Below, piece by piece: positions 1 through 10,172 of a DNA stretch of 64,000 nucleotides. Position numbers and translations under genes: made by a program. Numbering within the stretch: the stretch's first letter is position 1; the number at the start of each line of letters is the position of its first letter. The notes beneath the pieces were generated by a model. It did no database searches. It was not told the origin of the DNA and saw nothing but the letters and a program-made list of their open reading frames with translations. Origin of the DNA: Pseudomonas sp. MM211 (GTDB lineage Bacteria > Pseudomonadota > Gammaproteobacteria > Pseudomonadales > Pseudomonadaceae); the NCBI RefSeq assembly GCF_020386635.1, contig NZ_CP081942.1, positions 3,720,001-3,784,000 on the forward strand, written 5' to 3'.

Positions 1-1119
1 ATCTACACGAGGTTCCAACGGCACGTTGCGGTTGGCCAGCAGGACCAGGCCGATCTCTTCATCGGGGATGAAAGCGACATAACCGCCAAAACCATTGGTC
101 GAGCCGGTCTTGCTGAACAGTACGCCATGCTCGGAGGTGTCTCTGGCGCTCAAGCGGCTGGCCGGCTGGCTTTCCAGGGCCAGGGCCGGGGCGTTGCCGG
201 CTAACAGCTCCGCACGGGAAACCGGCCAGGGATAGCGCTCCCAGATCATCGCCTGGGTGAATGCGGATGTTCGAGTAACGCCTTGATGCGTTGTCTGTAT
301 GGCGGTGGAAAGCTGTTCGGGCACGGCGATGGCACCCAGGTTGATATCGACGAAGCGCAGCATGTCGTCGATATCCGACTTCAAGCCGTAGGCTTCGGCA
401 TCGAGCATGCCTGGATTGACCCGGATCGCTGCGTTGTTGTCACGCGCGTACCCATAGGCATAGTGCTTCACCTGCGCAGCAGGCACTTCGACGTAAGTAT
501 GCTGAAGCGCCAGAGGCTGCAGTACGTTGTCGTGGAGCGCCTGGGCATAGGGCTGCCCGAATGCCTGAGCCGAGATCCGCCCAAGCATGCCGATACTGAC
601 GTTGGAGTAAGAGCGCTCATGGCCACTGCCGGCCACCGGCTGCCATTGTTTCAACCAGGCCATCAAGCTGGCGTCGTCTTTGGCCACATCCGGCGGCTGC
701 AATGGCAGGCCGCTGCTCTGGTGGGTGGCCAGATCCATCAGGCTCAGGGCGCCGAACGGGCGCTTGTCCATCTCGGGGATGTGCTTCGCCGCCGGGTCAT
801 CGAGCGACAACAGCGAACGCTGCTGCGCAAGTGCCGCCAGGGTAACGTTGAAGGTCTTGCTCAGCGACCCCAGCTCGAACAGTGTGGCGGAGTCGACCGG
901 AATGGCTGCTGCCCGATCTGCCATACCCTGGGTGTACACATAATGCCTGCCCTTCCAGGTCACGCCGACAGCCAGACCGGGAACGTCGTACTTTGCCATC
1001 AGTGGCTTGAACACTTCAGCGGCGCGCCCCTGAAACGCCTGCTCGGACATGGCAACGGCAGGAAGCGACAGAGCCAGGCTGGCGGTGAACAGGCCCATGG
1101 CGATATATCCCTGATTCAT
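1..1119 (-). CDS. ampC: Class C beta-lactamase AmpC (3' end outside window)
   Basis: This is a periplasmic serine beta-lactamase that hydrolyses penicillins and cephalosporins. 373 codons are visible and the reading frame runs off the left edge, so the last few residues are missing; family members are about 380-400 residues. The class C motifs are all present: SLSK at residues 85-88 (nucleophile Ser85), YSN at 171-173 and KTG at 337-339 followed by STNGFGGY. The N-terminus (MNQGYIAMGLF...) is a signal peptide ending near residue 24. It is transcribed away from alaC. No ampR-like regulator lies upstream, so classical AmpR induction is not supported by this locus. Frame and motifs are clear; the exact enzyme subfamily is not. 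Confidence 0.95.
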   Translation of the reverse strand, partial: MNQGYIAMGLFTASLALSLPAVAMSEQAFQGRAAEVFKPLMAKYDVPGLAVGVTWKGRHYVYTQGMADRAAAIPVDSATLFELGSLSKTFNVTLAALAQQRSLLSLDDPAAKHIPEMDKRPFGALSLMDLATHQSSGLPLQPPDVAKDDASLMAWLKQWQPVAGSGHERSYSNVSIGMLGRISAQAFGQPYAQALHDNVLQPLALQHTYVEVPAAQVKHYAYGYARDNNAAIRVNPGMLDAEAYGLKSDIDDMLRFVDINLGAIAVPEQLSTAIQTTHQGVTRTSAFTQAMIWERYPWPVSRAELLAGNAPALALESQPASRLSARDTSEHGVLFSKTGSTNGFGGYVAFIPDEEIGLVLLANRNVPLEPRVD

Positions 1120-1366
1120 CTCGATGACGGCTCTCTGTTTGTTGTGATGCGACGCCGATTCGCTCTGCCCGGCGGTGAGCATCGGTGTTCGAGTCGTGGC
1201 CAAGGATATCGTTTCATGCCGGCCACCGGCGACTGGTGCAACGCGCGCGATTGTTTGTGCAGAGCCTCTCGACAAAGCCTGCGGCTGAGATTATTGTCCG
1301 CCCAGGCCACCGCAGTGGCCTACGTCGCTCGGACGGTTCCGGGCGCTTACGTTCTCTGAGGAAAGC

Positions 1367-2611
1367 ATGGCTGACCAAGCTCCGCGCCGCTTTGCGCGCA
1401 TCGATCGTCTCCCCCCTTACGTTTTCAATATCACCGCTGAACTGAAGATGGCCGCTCGCCGCCGTGGCGAGGACATCATCGACCTGAGCATGGGCAACCC
1501 CGATGGCGCGACGCCGCCGCATATCGTGGAAAAGCTAGTACAGGTCGCTCAGCGTGAAGACACCCATGGCTACTCCACCTCCCGCGGTATCCCGCGCCTG
1601 CGCCGGGCGATCTCGCGTTGGTACCAGGATCGCTATCAGGTCGACATCGACCCGGAAAGCGAAGCCATCGTCACTATCGGTTCCAAGGAAGGCCTGGCGC
1701 ATCTGATGCTGGCCACCCTGGATCATGGCGATACCGTGCTGGTGCCCAACCCCAGCTACCCGATTCATATCTACGGTGCAGTGATCGCCGGGGCCCAGGT
1801 GCGCTCGGTGCCGCTGGTGCCTGGCGTGGACTTTTTCATCGAGCTGGAACGGGCGATCCGCGAGAGCATCCCCAAGCCGAAGATGATGATCCTGGGCTTC
1901 CCCTCCAACCCCACCGCGCAGTGCGTGGAGCTGGACTTCTTCGAGCGCGTGGTGGCCCTGGCCAAGCAGTACAACGTACTGGTGATCCACGACCTGGCGT
2001 ATGCCGACATCGTCTATGACGGCTGGAAAGCCCCGTCGATCATGCAAGTACCAGGCGCCAAGGACATCGCCGTGGAGTTCTTCACGCTGTCCAAGAGCTA
2101 CAACATGGCCGGCTGGCGAATTGGCTTCATGGTCGGCAACCCGGAGCTGGTCAACGCCCTGGGGCGGATCAAGAGCTACCACGACTACGGCACCTTCACG
2201 CCACTGCAAGTCGCCGCCATTGCTGCACTCGAAGGCGACCAGCAGTGCGTGCGCGACATCGCCGAACAGTATCGCCAGCGCCGCAACGTGCTGGTCAAGG
2301 GCCTGCACGAGCTGGGCTGGATGGTCGAAAACCCCAAGGCCTCGATGTACGTGTGGGCGAAGATTCCCAAGGCTTACGCCCCTCTTGGCTCCCTGGAGTT
2401 CGCCAAGAAACTGCTGGCCGAAGCCAAGGTCTGCGTGTCGCCGGGCATCGGCTTCGGTGATTACGGCGACGACCATGTACGCTTCGCACTGATCGAGAAC
2501 CAGGATCGTATTCGCCAGGCCGTGCGTGGCATCAAGTCGATGTTCCGGGCCGATGGCTTGATCGAAACCACTGCCACCAAAGCCCCGCGCAAGGCCGCAG
2601 ACGCCTCCTAA
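1367..2611 (+). CDS. alaC: Alanine transaminase AlaC (class I/II aminotransferase)
   Basis: This is a PLP-dependent aminotransferase of 414 residues, the usual length for AlaC, which makes alanine from pyruvate with glutamate as amino donor in the cytoplasm. The N-terminal [14 protein letters not shown] segment is typical of AlaC. The Schiff-base lysine is K243 in [15 protein letters not shown], and the cofactor-binding NPSYP and GFPSNPTAQ segments precede it. The C-terminal 15-20 residues ([11 protein letters not shown]) are a low-complexity tail. It stands alone, with 247 bp separating it from divergent ampC and 85 bp before hbcR. Substrate choice among closely related class I enzymes is inferred from sequence style. 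Confidence 0.9.
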   Translation: MADQAPRRFARIDRLPPYVFNITAELKMAARRRGEDIIDLSMGNPDGATPPHIVEKLVQVAQREDTHGYSTSRGIPRLRRAISRWYQDRYQVDIDPESEAIVTIGSKEGLAHLMLATLDHGDTVLVPNPSYPIHIYGAVIAGAQVRSVPLVPGVDFFIELERAIRESIPKPKMMILGFPSNPTAQCVELDFFERVVALAKQYNVLVIHDLAYADIVYDGWKAPSIMQVPGAKDIAVEFFTLSKSYNMAGWRIGFMVGNPELVNALGRIKSYHDYGTFTPLQVAAIAALEGDQQCVRDIAEQYRQRRNVLVKGLHELGWMVENPKASMYVWAKIPKAYAPLGSLEFAKKLLAEAKVCVSPGIGFGDYGDDHVRFALIENQDRIRQAVRGIKSMFRADGLIETTATKAPRKAADAS

Positions 2612-2696
2612 GTGAAAAGCGTGGCGCGCCCTGCGTGCCACGCCTGCCCGCCCCCGCGACCATCTGGTTTATGATCCGCGCTCTGCATCTGCCACG

Positions 2697-4106
2697 ATGA
2701 GCGCCATGAACGACCTCGGCAATTACCCCTACGTCCGCCAACTGGCCATTCACTCGCTGTTCGAGATCTTCGAGCAGTCCAGCGAAGGCACCATCATCGT
2801 CGACCGTGATGCGCGCATCGTGTGGATCAACGAGCGTTACGCCCAACGCTTCGGCCTCGGGCATGCCAGCGAAGCCATCGGCAGACCCTGCGAAAGCGTG
2901 ATTCCCGGCAGCCTGCTGCGCGATGTGGTGAAAAGCGGCCGGCCGATCCTGCTGGATATGATGGACACCCCGCGCGAACCGCTGGTGGTCATGCGCCTGC
3001 CCATTCATGACGATGCCGGCGAGGTGATCGGCGCCATCGGCTTCGCGCTGTTCGACGAGCTGCAATCGCTGTCGCCGCTACTGGCCCGCTACCAGGCGAT
3101 GCAGCAGGAACTGGCCTCCACGCGCTCGCAACTCAAGTCCCGCCAGGCCAAGTACAGCTTCGCCCATTTCATCGGCACCAGCGCCCGCAGCCTGGAGGTC
3201 AAGCGCTTGGCCCGGCGCAGCGCGACCAGCGATTCGGCGGTATTGCTGCTGGGCGAAACCGGCACCGGTAAGGAGCTGCTCGCCCACGCCATTCACAATG
3301 CCTCGCCTCGGGCCAGCAAACCCTTCGTCAGCCTGAACACCGCGGCGATTCCGGAAACCCTGCTCGAAGCGGAATTCTTCGGTACCGCACCTGGCGCCTT
3401 CACCGGCGCCGATCGCAAAGGCCGTGCTGGCAAGCTGCAGATCGCCCACGGCGGCACGCTGTTTCTCGACGAAATCGGCGACATGCCGCTGACACTGCAG
3501 AGCAAGCTGCTGCGTGTGCTGCAGGAGAAGGAGTTCGAGCCAGTGGGCTCCAACGAGGTGCTGCGCAGCGATGTAAGGCTGATCGCCGCCACGTCCATCG
3601 ACCTGGAGGCCGCGGTACGCAAAGGCACCTTCCGGGCCGACCTGTACTACCGCCTCAACGTGCTGACCATCGCCGTGCCGCCGTTGCGCGAACGCCTGGA
3701 AGACCTGCCGGCGCTCTGCGAAGCGATCTTCGACGCGCTGCAGGGACGCCACGAACTGCACCCCGAAGCCATGGCTCTGCTGGCTCGGCATGCCTGGCCC
3801 GGCAACGTCCGTGAACTGCACAACGTGCTGGAGCGCGCTTGCCTGCTCAGCGATGAAACGCTGCTCGACCGCGCGGCGGTGGCAGCAGCAATCGGTACGC
3901 TGCATGCGGTGCCCGAAGCAAACAACCTGATTGCGGATGACGCTCAGATCGACGACTTCCACCAGGCCCGCGCCGACTTCGAGCGCGAACTGATCCGCAA
4001 GGCCCTGGCCGCCACTGCTGGAGATGTGCCGCAAGCTGCGCAGCGACTGGGCCTGGGCCGCTCCACCCTGTATCGCAAGATGCTGGAGCTCGGCCTGTCG
4101 TCCTGA
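2697..4106 (+). CDS. hbcR: Sigma-54-dependent activator of 3-hydroxybutyrate use (HbcR-like)
   Basis: This 469-residue enhancer-binding protein has an N-terminal PAS-like sensor (about 20-125), an AAA+ domain (about 157-385) and a C-terminal Fis-type helix-turn-helix (about 430-469). Walker A is GETGTGKE at 186-193 and the sigma-54 contact loop GAFTGA is at 233-238, both intact. It lies directly upstream of, and in line with, a GntP permease, a 3-hydroxybutyrate dehydrogenase and an acetoacetyl-CoA synthetase. This matches the known Pseudomonas arrangement in which an RpoN-dependent activator (PA2005/HbcR in P. aeruginosa) drives (R)-3-hydroxybutyrate catabolism. The gap downstream holds a sigma-54 promoter and two dyads that are probably its binding sites. 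Start could also be the ATG at 2706. Confidence 0.85.
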   Translation: MSAMNDLGNYPYVRQLAIHSLFEIFEQSSEGTIIVDRDARIVWINERYAQRFGLGHASEAIGRPCESVIPGSLLRDVVKSGRPILLDMMDTPREPLVVMRLPIHDDAGEVIGAIGFALFDELQSLSPLLARYQAMQQELASTRSQLKSRQAKYSFAHFIGTSARSLEVKRLARRSATSDSAVLLLGETGTGKELLAHAIHNASPRASKPFVSLNTAAIPETLLEAEFFGTAPGAFTGADRKGRAGKLQIAHGGTLFLDEIGDMPLTLQSKLLRVLQEKEFEPVGSNEVLRSDVRLIAATSIDLEAAVRKGTFRADLYYRLNVLTIAVPPLRERLEDLPALCEAIFDALQGRHELHPEAMALLARHAWPGNVRELHNVLERACLLSDETLLDRAAVAAAIGTLHAVPEANNLIADDAQIDDFHQARADFERELIRKALAATAGDVPQAAQRLGLGRSTLYRKMLELGLSS

Positions 4107-4114
4107 ATGCGGGA

Positions 4115-4136
4115 CTAATCCCACCTTCGGGACAAA
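4115..4136. promoter_or_regulatory. Putative HbcR upstream activating site 1
   Basis: The sequence is CTAATCCC-N6-GGGACAAA, a dyad with core TCCC-N6-GGGA. It has the same core and spacer as the second site at 4173-4194. Its centre is about 142 bp upstream of the -12 element of the sigma-54 promoter. Inferred operator; no binding data. Confidence 0.6.
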
Positions 4137-4172
4137 CGCGCACACCAAGTCAATACGGCATAACGCCTGATT

Positions 4173-4194
4173 TTCGTCCCAGAAACGGGACGAA
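4173..4194. promoter_or_regulatory. Putative HbcR upstream activating site 2 (perfect dyad)
   Basis: TTCGTCCC-N6-GGGACGAA is a perfect 8-bp inverted repeat, centred about 84 bp upstream of the -12 element and 58 bp downstream of the centre of site 1. Distance and symmetry fit an enhancer-binding-protein site. Confidence 0.65.
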
Positions 4195-4253
4195 TAGCAG
4201 GCGGCGCCGCTTAGCTAAAAATAAAGTCATTCAAATTCAACAACTTATAAAAC

Positions 4254-4269
4254 TGGCATAGAACTCGCT
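4254..4269 (+). promoter_or_regulatory. Sigma-54 promoter of the 3-hydroxybutyrate operon
   Basis: TGGCATA-N4-TCGCT matches the -24/-12 consensus TGGCAYR-N4-TTGCW with one mismatch and exact GG-N10-GC spacing. The predicted start is near 4280, giving a leader of about 116 nt before the permease ATG at 4396. Confidence 0.75.
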
Positions 4270-4395
4270 ACAAGCCAGTCGCGGGCCCACCCGCCGCCGA
4301 CAACAAAAACAAAAGCGCCCACAGCGCCTGTGCGAGTTACTCGAAGGCTACGGCAGCCTCTCGATTCGCCGTGCTGCAGGGTCAGGAGATAGACG

Positions 4396-5787
4396 ATGAG
4401 TGTCATCATCGCCCTCGCTGCACTGGCTCTACTGATGCTGGCCGCCTACCGTGGCTACAGCGTCATCCTCTTCGCTCCCATCGCCGCGCTCGGTGCCGTG
4501 CTGCTCACCGACCCCAGCGCCGTGGCGCCCGCCTTCACCGGGGTGTTCATGGAGAAGATGGTTGGCTTCATCAAGCTCTATTTTCCGGTGTTCCTGCTCG
4601 GTGCCGTGTTCGGCAAACTGATCGAGCTGTCCGGGTTCTCGCGCTCCATCGTGGCGGCCGCCATCCGTCTGTTCGGCACCGGCCAGGCGATGCTGGTGAT
4701 CGTACTGGTCTGCGCCCTGCTGACCTACGGTGGCGTGTCGCTGTTCGTGGTGGTATTCGCGGTCTACCCGTTCGCTGCCGAGATGTTCCGCCAGAGCAAC
4801 ATTCCCAAGCGACTGATTCCTGCGACCATCGCCCTCGGCGCATTCAGCTTCACCATGGACGCCCTGCCCGGCACACCGCAGATCCAGAACATCATCCCCA
4901 CCACCTTCTTCAACACCACTGCCTGGGCCGCGCCCTGGCTGGGACTGATCGGCAGCCTGTTCGTACTGGGCGTCGGCATGCTCTATCTGCGTCGGCAACT
5001 GGGCAAGGCCTTGCGGGCTGGCGAGGGCTACGGCACCGACCTGCGCAACGAGCCGGAAACCCCGGACGACATCAAGCTGCCCAGCCCATGGCTGGCCATC
5101 GCGCCGCTGATCCTGGTGGGCGTGGCCAACCTGCTGTTCACCCACTGGATTCCCGAGTTCTACGGCAAGACCCACAGCCTGCAACTGGCCGGCATGGCGG
5201 CTCCACTGCAAACCGATGTCAGCAAGCTGACCGCCATCTGGGCGGTGCAGGCGGCGCTGCTGCTGGGCATCCTGATGGTGCTGGTCAGCGCCTTCGGGGT
5301 GATTCGCGAGAAGCTCGCCGAAGGCACCAAGAGCGCGGTGGGTGGCTCGCTGCTGGCGGCGATGAACACTGCATCGGAGTATGGCTTCGGCGCGGTGATC
5401 GCATCGCTACCGGGCTTCCTGATCCTCGCCGACGCGCTCAAGGGCATCCCTGATCCGCTGGTCAACGAAGCGGTAACCGTCACCCTGCTGGCCGGTATCA
5501 CCGGGTCGGCGTCGGGCGGCATGAGCATCGCCCTGGCGGCCATGTCCGACAGCTTCATAGCCGCCGCCAACGCCGCCAACATTCCGCTGGAAGTCATGCA
5601 CCGCGTCGCCTCCATGGCCAGCGGCGGCATGGACACCCTGCCCCACAACGGCGCGGTGATCACCCTGCTGGCGGTCACCGGGCTGACCCACCGCGAAGCC
5701 TACAAGGACATTTTCGGCATAACGATCATCAAGACGCTCGCCGTGTTCTTCGTAATCGGCGTGTTCTACAGCACCGGCATCGTTTAA
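4396..5787 (+). CDS. GntP-family permease, probable 3-hydroxybutyrate importer
   Basis: This inner-membrane carrier of 463 residues has about 12 hydrophobic segments spread over its length (for example residues 3-45, 90-130 and 420-455). Features of the GntP/citrate-transporter fold include PFAAEMFRQSNIPKRLIPATIALGAF and a C-terminal GGMDTLPHNGAVITLL segment. An AGGAG box lies 8 nt before the ATG. It is the first gene of the operon with 3-hydroxybutyrate dehydrogenase and acetoacetyl-CoA synthetase, so its substrate is most likely (R)-3-hydroxybutyrate or acetoacetate rather than gluconate. The substrate is inferred from context only. Confidence 0.88.
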   Translation: MSVIIALAALALLMLAAYRGYSVILFAPIAALGAVLLTDPSAVAPAFTGVFMEKMVGFIKLYFPVFLLGAVFGKLIELSGFSRSIVAAAIRLFGTGQAMLVIVLVCALLTYGGVSLFVVVFAVYPFAAEMFRQSNIPKRLIPATIALGAFSFTMDALPGTPQIQNIIPTTFFNTTAWAAPWLGLIGSLFVLGVGMLYLRRQLGKALRAGEGYGTDLRNEPETPDDIKLPSPWLAIAPLILVGVANLLFTHWIPEFYGKTHSLQLAGMAAPLQTDVSKLTAIWAVQAALLLGILMVLVSAFGVIREKLAEGTKSAVGGSLLAAMNTASEYGFGAVIASLPGFLILADALKGIPDPLVNEAVTVTLLAGITGSASGGMSIALAAMSDSFIAAANAANIPLEVMHRVASMASGGMDTLPHNGAVITLLAVTGLTHREAYKDIFGITIIKTLAVFFVIGVFYSTGIV

Positions 5788-5839
5788 TTTTTGTGAAGCG
5801 CGCGGCTCTGATCAGGGGCCGCATGCATGAGGAGTTCGT

Positions 5840-6610
5840 ATGAATCTCAAAGGCAAGACCGCACTGGTCACCGGCTCCACCAGCGGCATCGGCCTGGGCA
5901 TCGCGCTGGTGCTGGCCGAAGCCGGTGCTGATCTGGTACTCAATGGTTTCGGCGACGCCCAGGCGGCCATCGACTCCGTGGCGGCGTTCGGCGGCAAGGT
6001 CGGCCATCACCCGGCAGATGTCTCCGATCCACAGCAGATCGAGGCGATGATCGCCTACACCGAGCAGGCGTTCGGTGCCGTCGACATCCTGGTCAACAAC
6101 GCGGGCATCCAGCACGTGTCACCCGTGGAAACCTTCGCCCCGGAGCGCTGGGACGCGATCATCGCGATCAATCTCTCCTCGGCCTTCCACACCACCCGGC
6201 TGACGCTGCCCGGTATGCGCCAACGCAACTGGGGGCGCATCATCAATATCGCCTCTGCCCACGGGCTGGCGGCATCACCCGGCAAGAGTGCCTACGTGGC
6301 GGCCAAGCACGGGCTGATCGGCCTGAGCAAATCCGTGGCGCTGGAAACCGCCACCACCGGCATCACCTGCAACGCCATCTGCCCGGGCTGGGTACTGACG
6401 CCTCTGGTGCAGGCGCAGATCGATGCCCGCGCGGCCGAAAGCGGCGACAGCGAAGCCGAACGGCGTAACCTGCTGGCTGAAAAACAGCCGTCGCTGGAGT
6501 TCGTGACGCCCAGACAGCTCGGCGAGTTGGCATTGTTTCTGTGCAGCGATGCCGCTGCCCAGGTTCGCGGCGCGGCCTGGAACATGGATGGCGGCTGGCT
6601 GGCACAATAG
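5840..6610 (+). CDS. bdhA: 3-hydroxybutyrate dehydrogenase (SDR family)
   Basis: This 256-residue enzyme oxidises (R)-3-hydroxybutyrate to acetoacetate with NAD+. It is a classical short-chain dehydrogenase: the dinucleotide motif TGSTSGIG is at 11-18, NNAG at 86-89, and the catalytic Ser139, Tyr152 and Lys156 are in IASAHG and SAYVAAK. The C-terminus DGGWLAQ resembles known bacterial 3-hydroxybutyrate dehydrogenases. A GAGGAG ribosome site precedes the ATG. It sits 52 bp after the permease and 60 bp before acetoacetyl-CoA synthetase, the next pathway step. Confidence is high because family, length and context agree. Confidence 0.93.
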   Translation: MNLKGKTALVTGSTSGIGLGIALVLAEAGADLVLNGFGDAQAAIDSVAAFGGKVGHHPADVSDPQQIEAMIAYTEQAFGAVDILVNNAGIQHVSPVETFAPERWDAIIAINLSSAFHTTRLTLPGMRQRNWGRIINIASAHGLAASPGKSAYVAAKHGLIGLSKSVALETATTGITCNAICPGWVLTPLVQAQIDARAAESGDSEAERRNLLAEKQPSLEFVTPRQLGELALFLCSDAAAQVRGAAWNMDGGWLAQ

Positions 6611-6670
6611 ATGGAAACCGGCAGGGCTGAATGGCCCTGCCCACGAATAAAAAAGTAGTGAGGTAACCCA

Positions 6671-8626
<1,956 letters not shown>

Positions 8627-8634
8627 AGGCAGCG

Positions 8635-8661
8635 ATCTTCCGGCCCTGAGGGCCGGGAGAT
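8635..8661 (+). terminator. Stem-loop after the 3-hydroxybutyrate operon
   Basis: Arms ATCTTCCGGCCC and GGGCCGGGAGAT pair over 12 bp with one G-T wobble around a TGA loop, 9 nt after the stop codon. No T-run follows, so it could act as an RNA-stabilising 3' end rather than an intrinsic terminator. Confidence 0.55.
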
Positions 8662-8803
8662 CCCCAGAACCCATCGTAGATCAGGTAAGAGATGAGTTGA
8701 CCAAGGCAGCTACGCAGCCTGGTCGAACGCTCCATCAATCCCCCGGAAATGTTCACGGATATCCATCCAAACAGCTTCTATACTCGCGACATCCCCCCAA
8801 GGA

Positions 8804-9529
8804 ATGCTCGTGTTGCGCCTGATCGCCTGCCTGTTGCCACTGCTGCTGCCCTGCTCGTTAGCTGCCGAGCAGCGCGATATCCAGCTTTATATGCCGGACG
8901 CGGCACCATTGGCCCTGCATAGTGACAACGGCAATGGCATCACCGGTGACGCTGCCATCATGGCACTGCAGCGGGCTGGCTATAACCCCGTGATCGAGAA
9001 TGTCCCGTGGCCGCGGGCACAGAAACGCACGCAGGAATCACGTGACGTGATGATCGTGCCACTCTCGCGCACTCCAGCACGGGAGGAACACTTCACCTGG
9101 GTAGCCAATATCCAGCCCCTCTACCGCGCCTTTTTTACCCTCGACAACCCGGTCGCCAGCCTGGAGGAAGCACGCCAGCGTTACCGGCTGGTTGCCGTCG
9201 GCCTGGGCTCCGCGCAGGAAGAACTGCTCAGACGCAACGGTTTCACCGGCGACCAGCTCTATGTACTCAAACTCGGCGACAGACCGATCCAGCTGGTAAG
9301 GCGAGGACGTGTCGACGCCTGGTTCACCACCGAGCTGGAAGGCCGACACCAGTGGGATAGCGGCCCCGAGCTGGCGATGAGCGCACAGCTGGCACCGCTG
9401 GACATGTACATCGCCTGCTCGCTGCAATGCGACCAGCAACTGGTCAGATCCGTCCATGATGCCCTCGAGAGCATGCGCAGTGATGGCAGCCTGCAGCGCA
9501 TCACCGAGCGCTACGCGCCCAATCGCTAG
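8804..9529 (+). CDS. Periplasmic solute-binding protein (SBP_bac_3-like)
   Basis: This is a 241-residue secreted protein with a signal peptide (hydrophobic residues 2-20, cleavage after SLAA). It has the compact two-lobe pattern of family-3 binding proteins, with VPLSRTPAREEHFTWV and DAWFTTELEG motifs in the usual positions. No ABC permease or ATPase gene is adjacent, so it may be an orphan sensor-like or scavenging protein; its ligand cannot be read from sequence. The AAGGA box touches the ATG at 8804, so the GTG at 8810, six bases after the box, is an equally likely start. Confidence 0.75.
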   Translation: MLVLRLIACLLPLLLPCSLAAEQRDIQLYMPDAAPLALHSDNGNGITGDAAIMALQRAGYNPVIENVPWPRAQKRTQESRDVMIVPLSRTPAREEHFTWVANIQPLYRAFFTLDNPVASLEEARQRYRLVAVGLGSAQEELLRRNGFTGDQLYVLKLGDRPIQLVRRGRVDAWFTTELEGRHQWDSGPELAMSAQLAPLDMYIACSLQCDQQLVRSVHDALESMRSDGSLQRITERYAPNR

Positions 9530-9598
9530 CGCGATCAGCGATTGCCGCCCCCAGGATTTTCTGCTGGACTGCGCTGCCACCCTGCACGAGAACTCAGC

Positions 9599-10117
9599 AT
9601 GACTTCCTACCAGGCGCTGTTCGCCATCGGCGAGGGTTTCGATGCCTTCGTCAGCCACGGCATGCCCGCCGAAATTGCCGCCGTGCAACGCGCACAAGAG
9701 CAGCTGGATGGCGAAAACGCATTGAGCGCGGAAACACGCCAGCGGCTGGAGGCCGTGGAAGGCCGCTATTACCTGCTGGCCGCCGGCGAGATGTGGTGCC
9801 CGGACTGCCAGCTCAATCTCACGGCCATGGATCACCTGCAGCGTCTGCAGCCACGCGTGGCACTGGCGATAGTCTCCAAGGGCCGTGCCGAGCACGGGCT
9901 AAAAGAGCGCCTTAACCTGGAGCGCATACCAATTCCGTTGGTGGTGGTGCTGGACGAAGGCTTCGAGCCGATCGGCCGCTTCGTCGAACAGCCCCAGGCG
10001 GTTATCGACGGCGGCGAAGCGAGCAAGGCGGACTACCGTGCCGGCCGCTACCTCGACAGCACAATGGAAGACCTGCTGACGATCATCGAAGGCCACGAGA
10101 AGCGTAAGCGGCCCTGA
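9599..10117 (+). CDS. Thioredoxin-family protein
   Basis: This cytoplasmic protein of about 172 residues has a WCPDC active-site motif at residues 66-70. The CPDC dipeptide spacing and the following HLQRLQPRVALAIVSKG segment fit a thioredoxin-fold oxidoreductase. The start MTSYQALF was chosen because an upstream in-frame ATG at 9542 would add a basic, proline-rich stretch with no family likeness. It is convergent with the PilU-like gene. Redox partner unknown. Confidence 0.8.
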   Translation: MTSYQALFAIGEGFDAFVSHGMPAEIAAVQRAQEQLDGENALSAETRQRLEAVEGRYYLLAAGEMWCPDCQLNLTAMDHLQRLQPRVALAIVSKGRAEHGLKERLNLERIPIPLVVVLDEGFEPIGRFVEQPQAVIDGGEASKADYRAGRYLDSTMEDLLTIIEGHEKRKRP

Positions 10118-10126
10118 TTGGCCACT

Positions 10127-10164
10127 AGGCGGCAGCCAGAGGCTGATTACAGCCAGCGCCGCCT
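10127..10164. terminator. Bidirectional stem-loop between convergent genes
   Basis: Outer arms AGGCGGC (10127-10133) and GCCGCCT (10158-10164) enclose an inner AGCC-AGA-GGCT hairpin. It lies in the 55-bp gap between the converging thioredoxin and PilU-like genes. There is no clear T-run. Confidence 0.45.
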
Positions 10165-10172
10165 TGGCAGGT

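Noticed and set aside
283-1359. Long plus-strand open frame opposite ampC
   Set aside because: The minus strand encodes a complete set of class C beta-lactamase motifs; the plus-strand frame is basic, low in structure and unrelated to any family.
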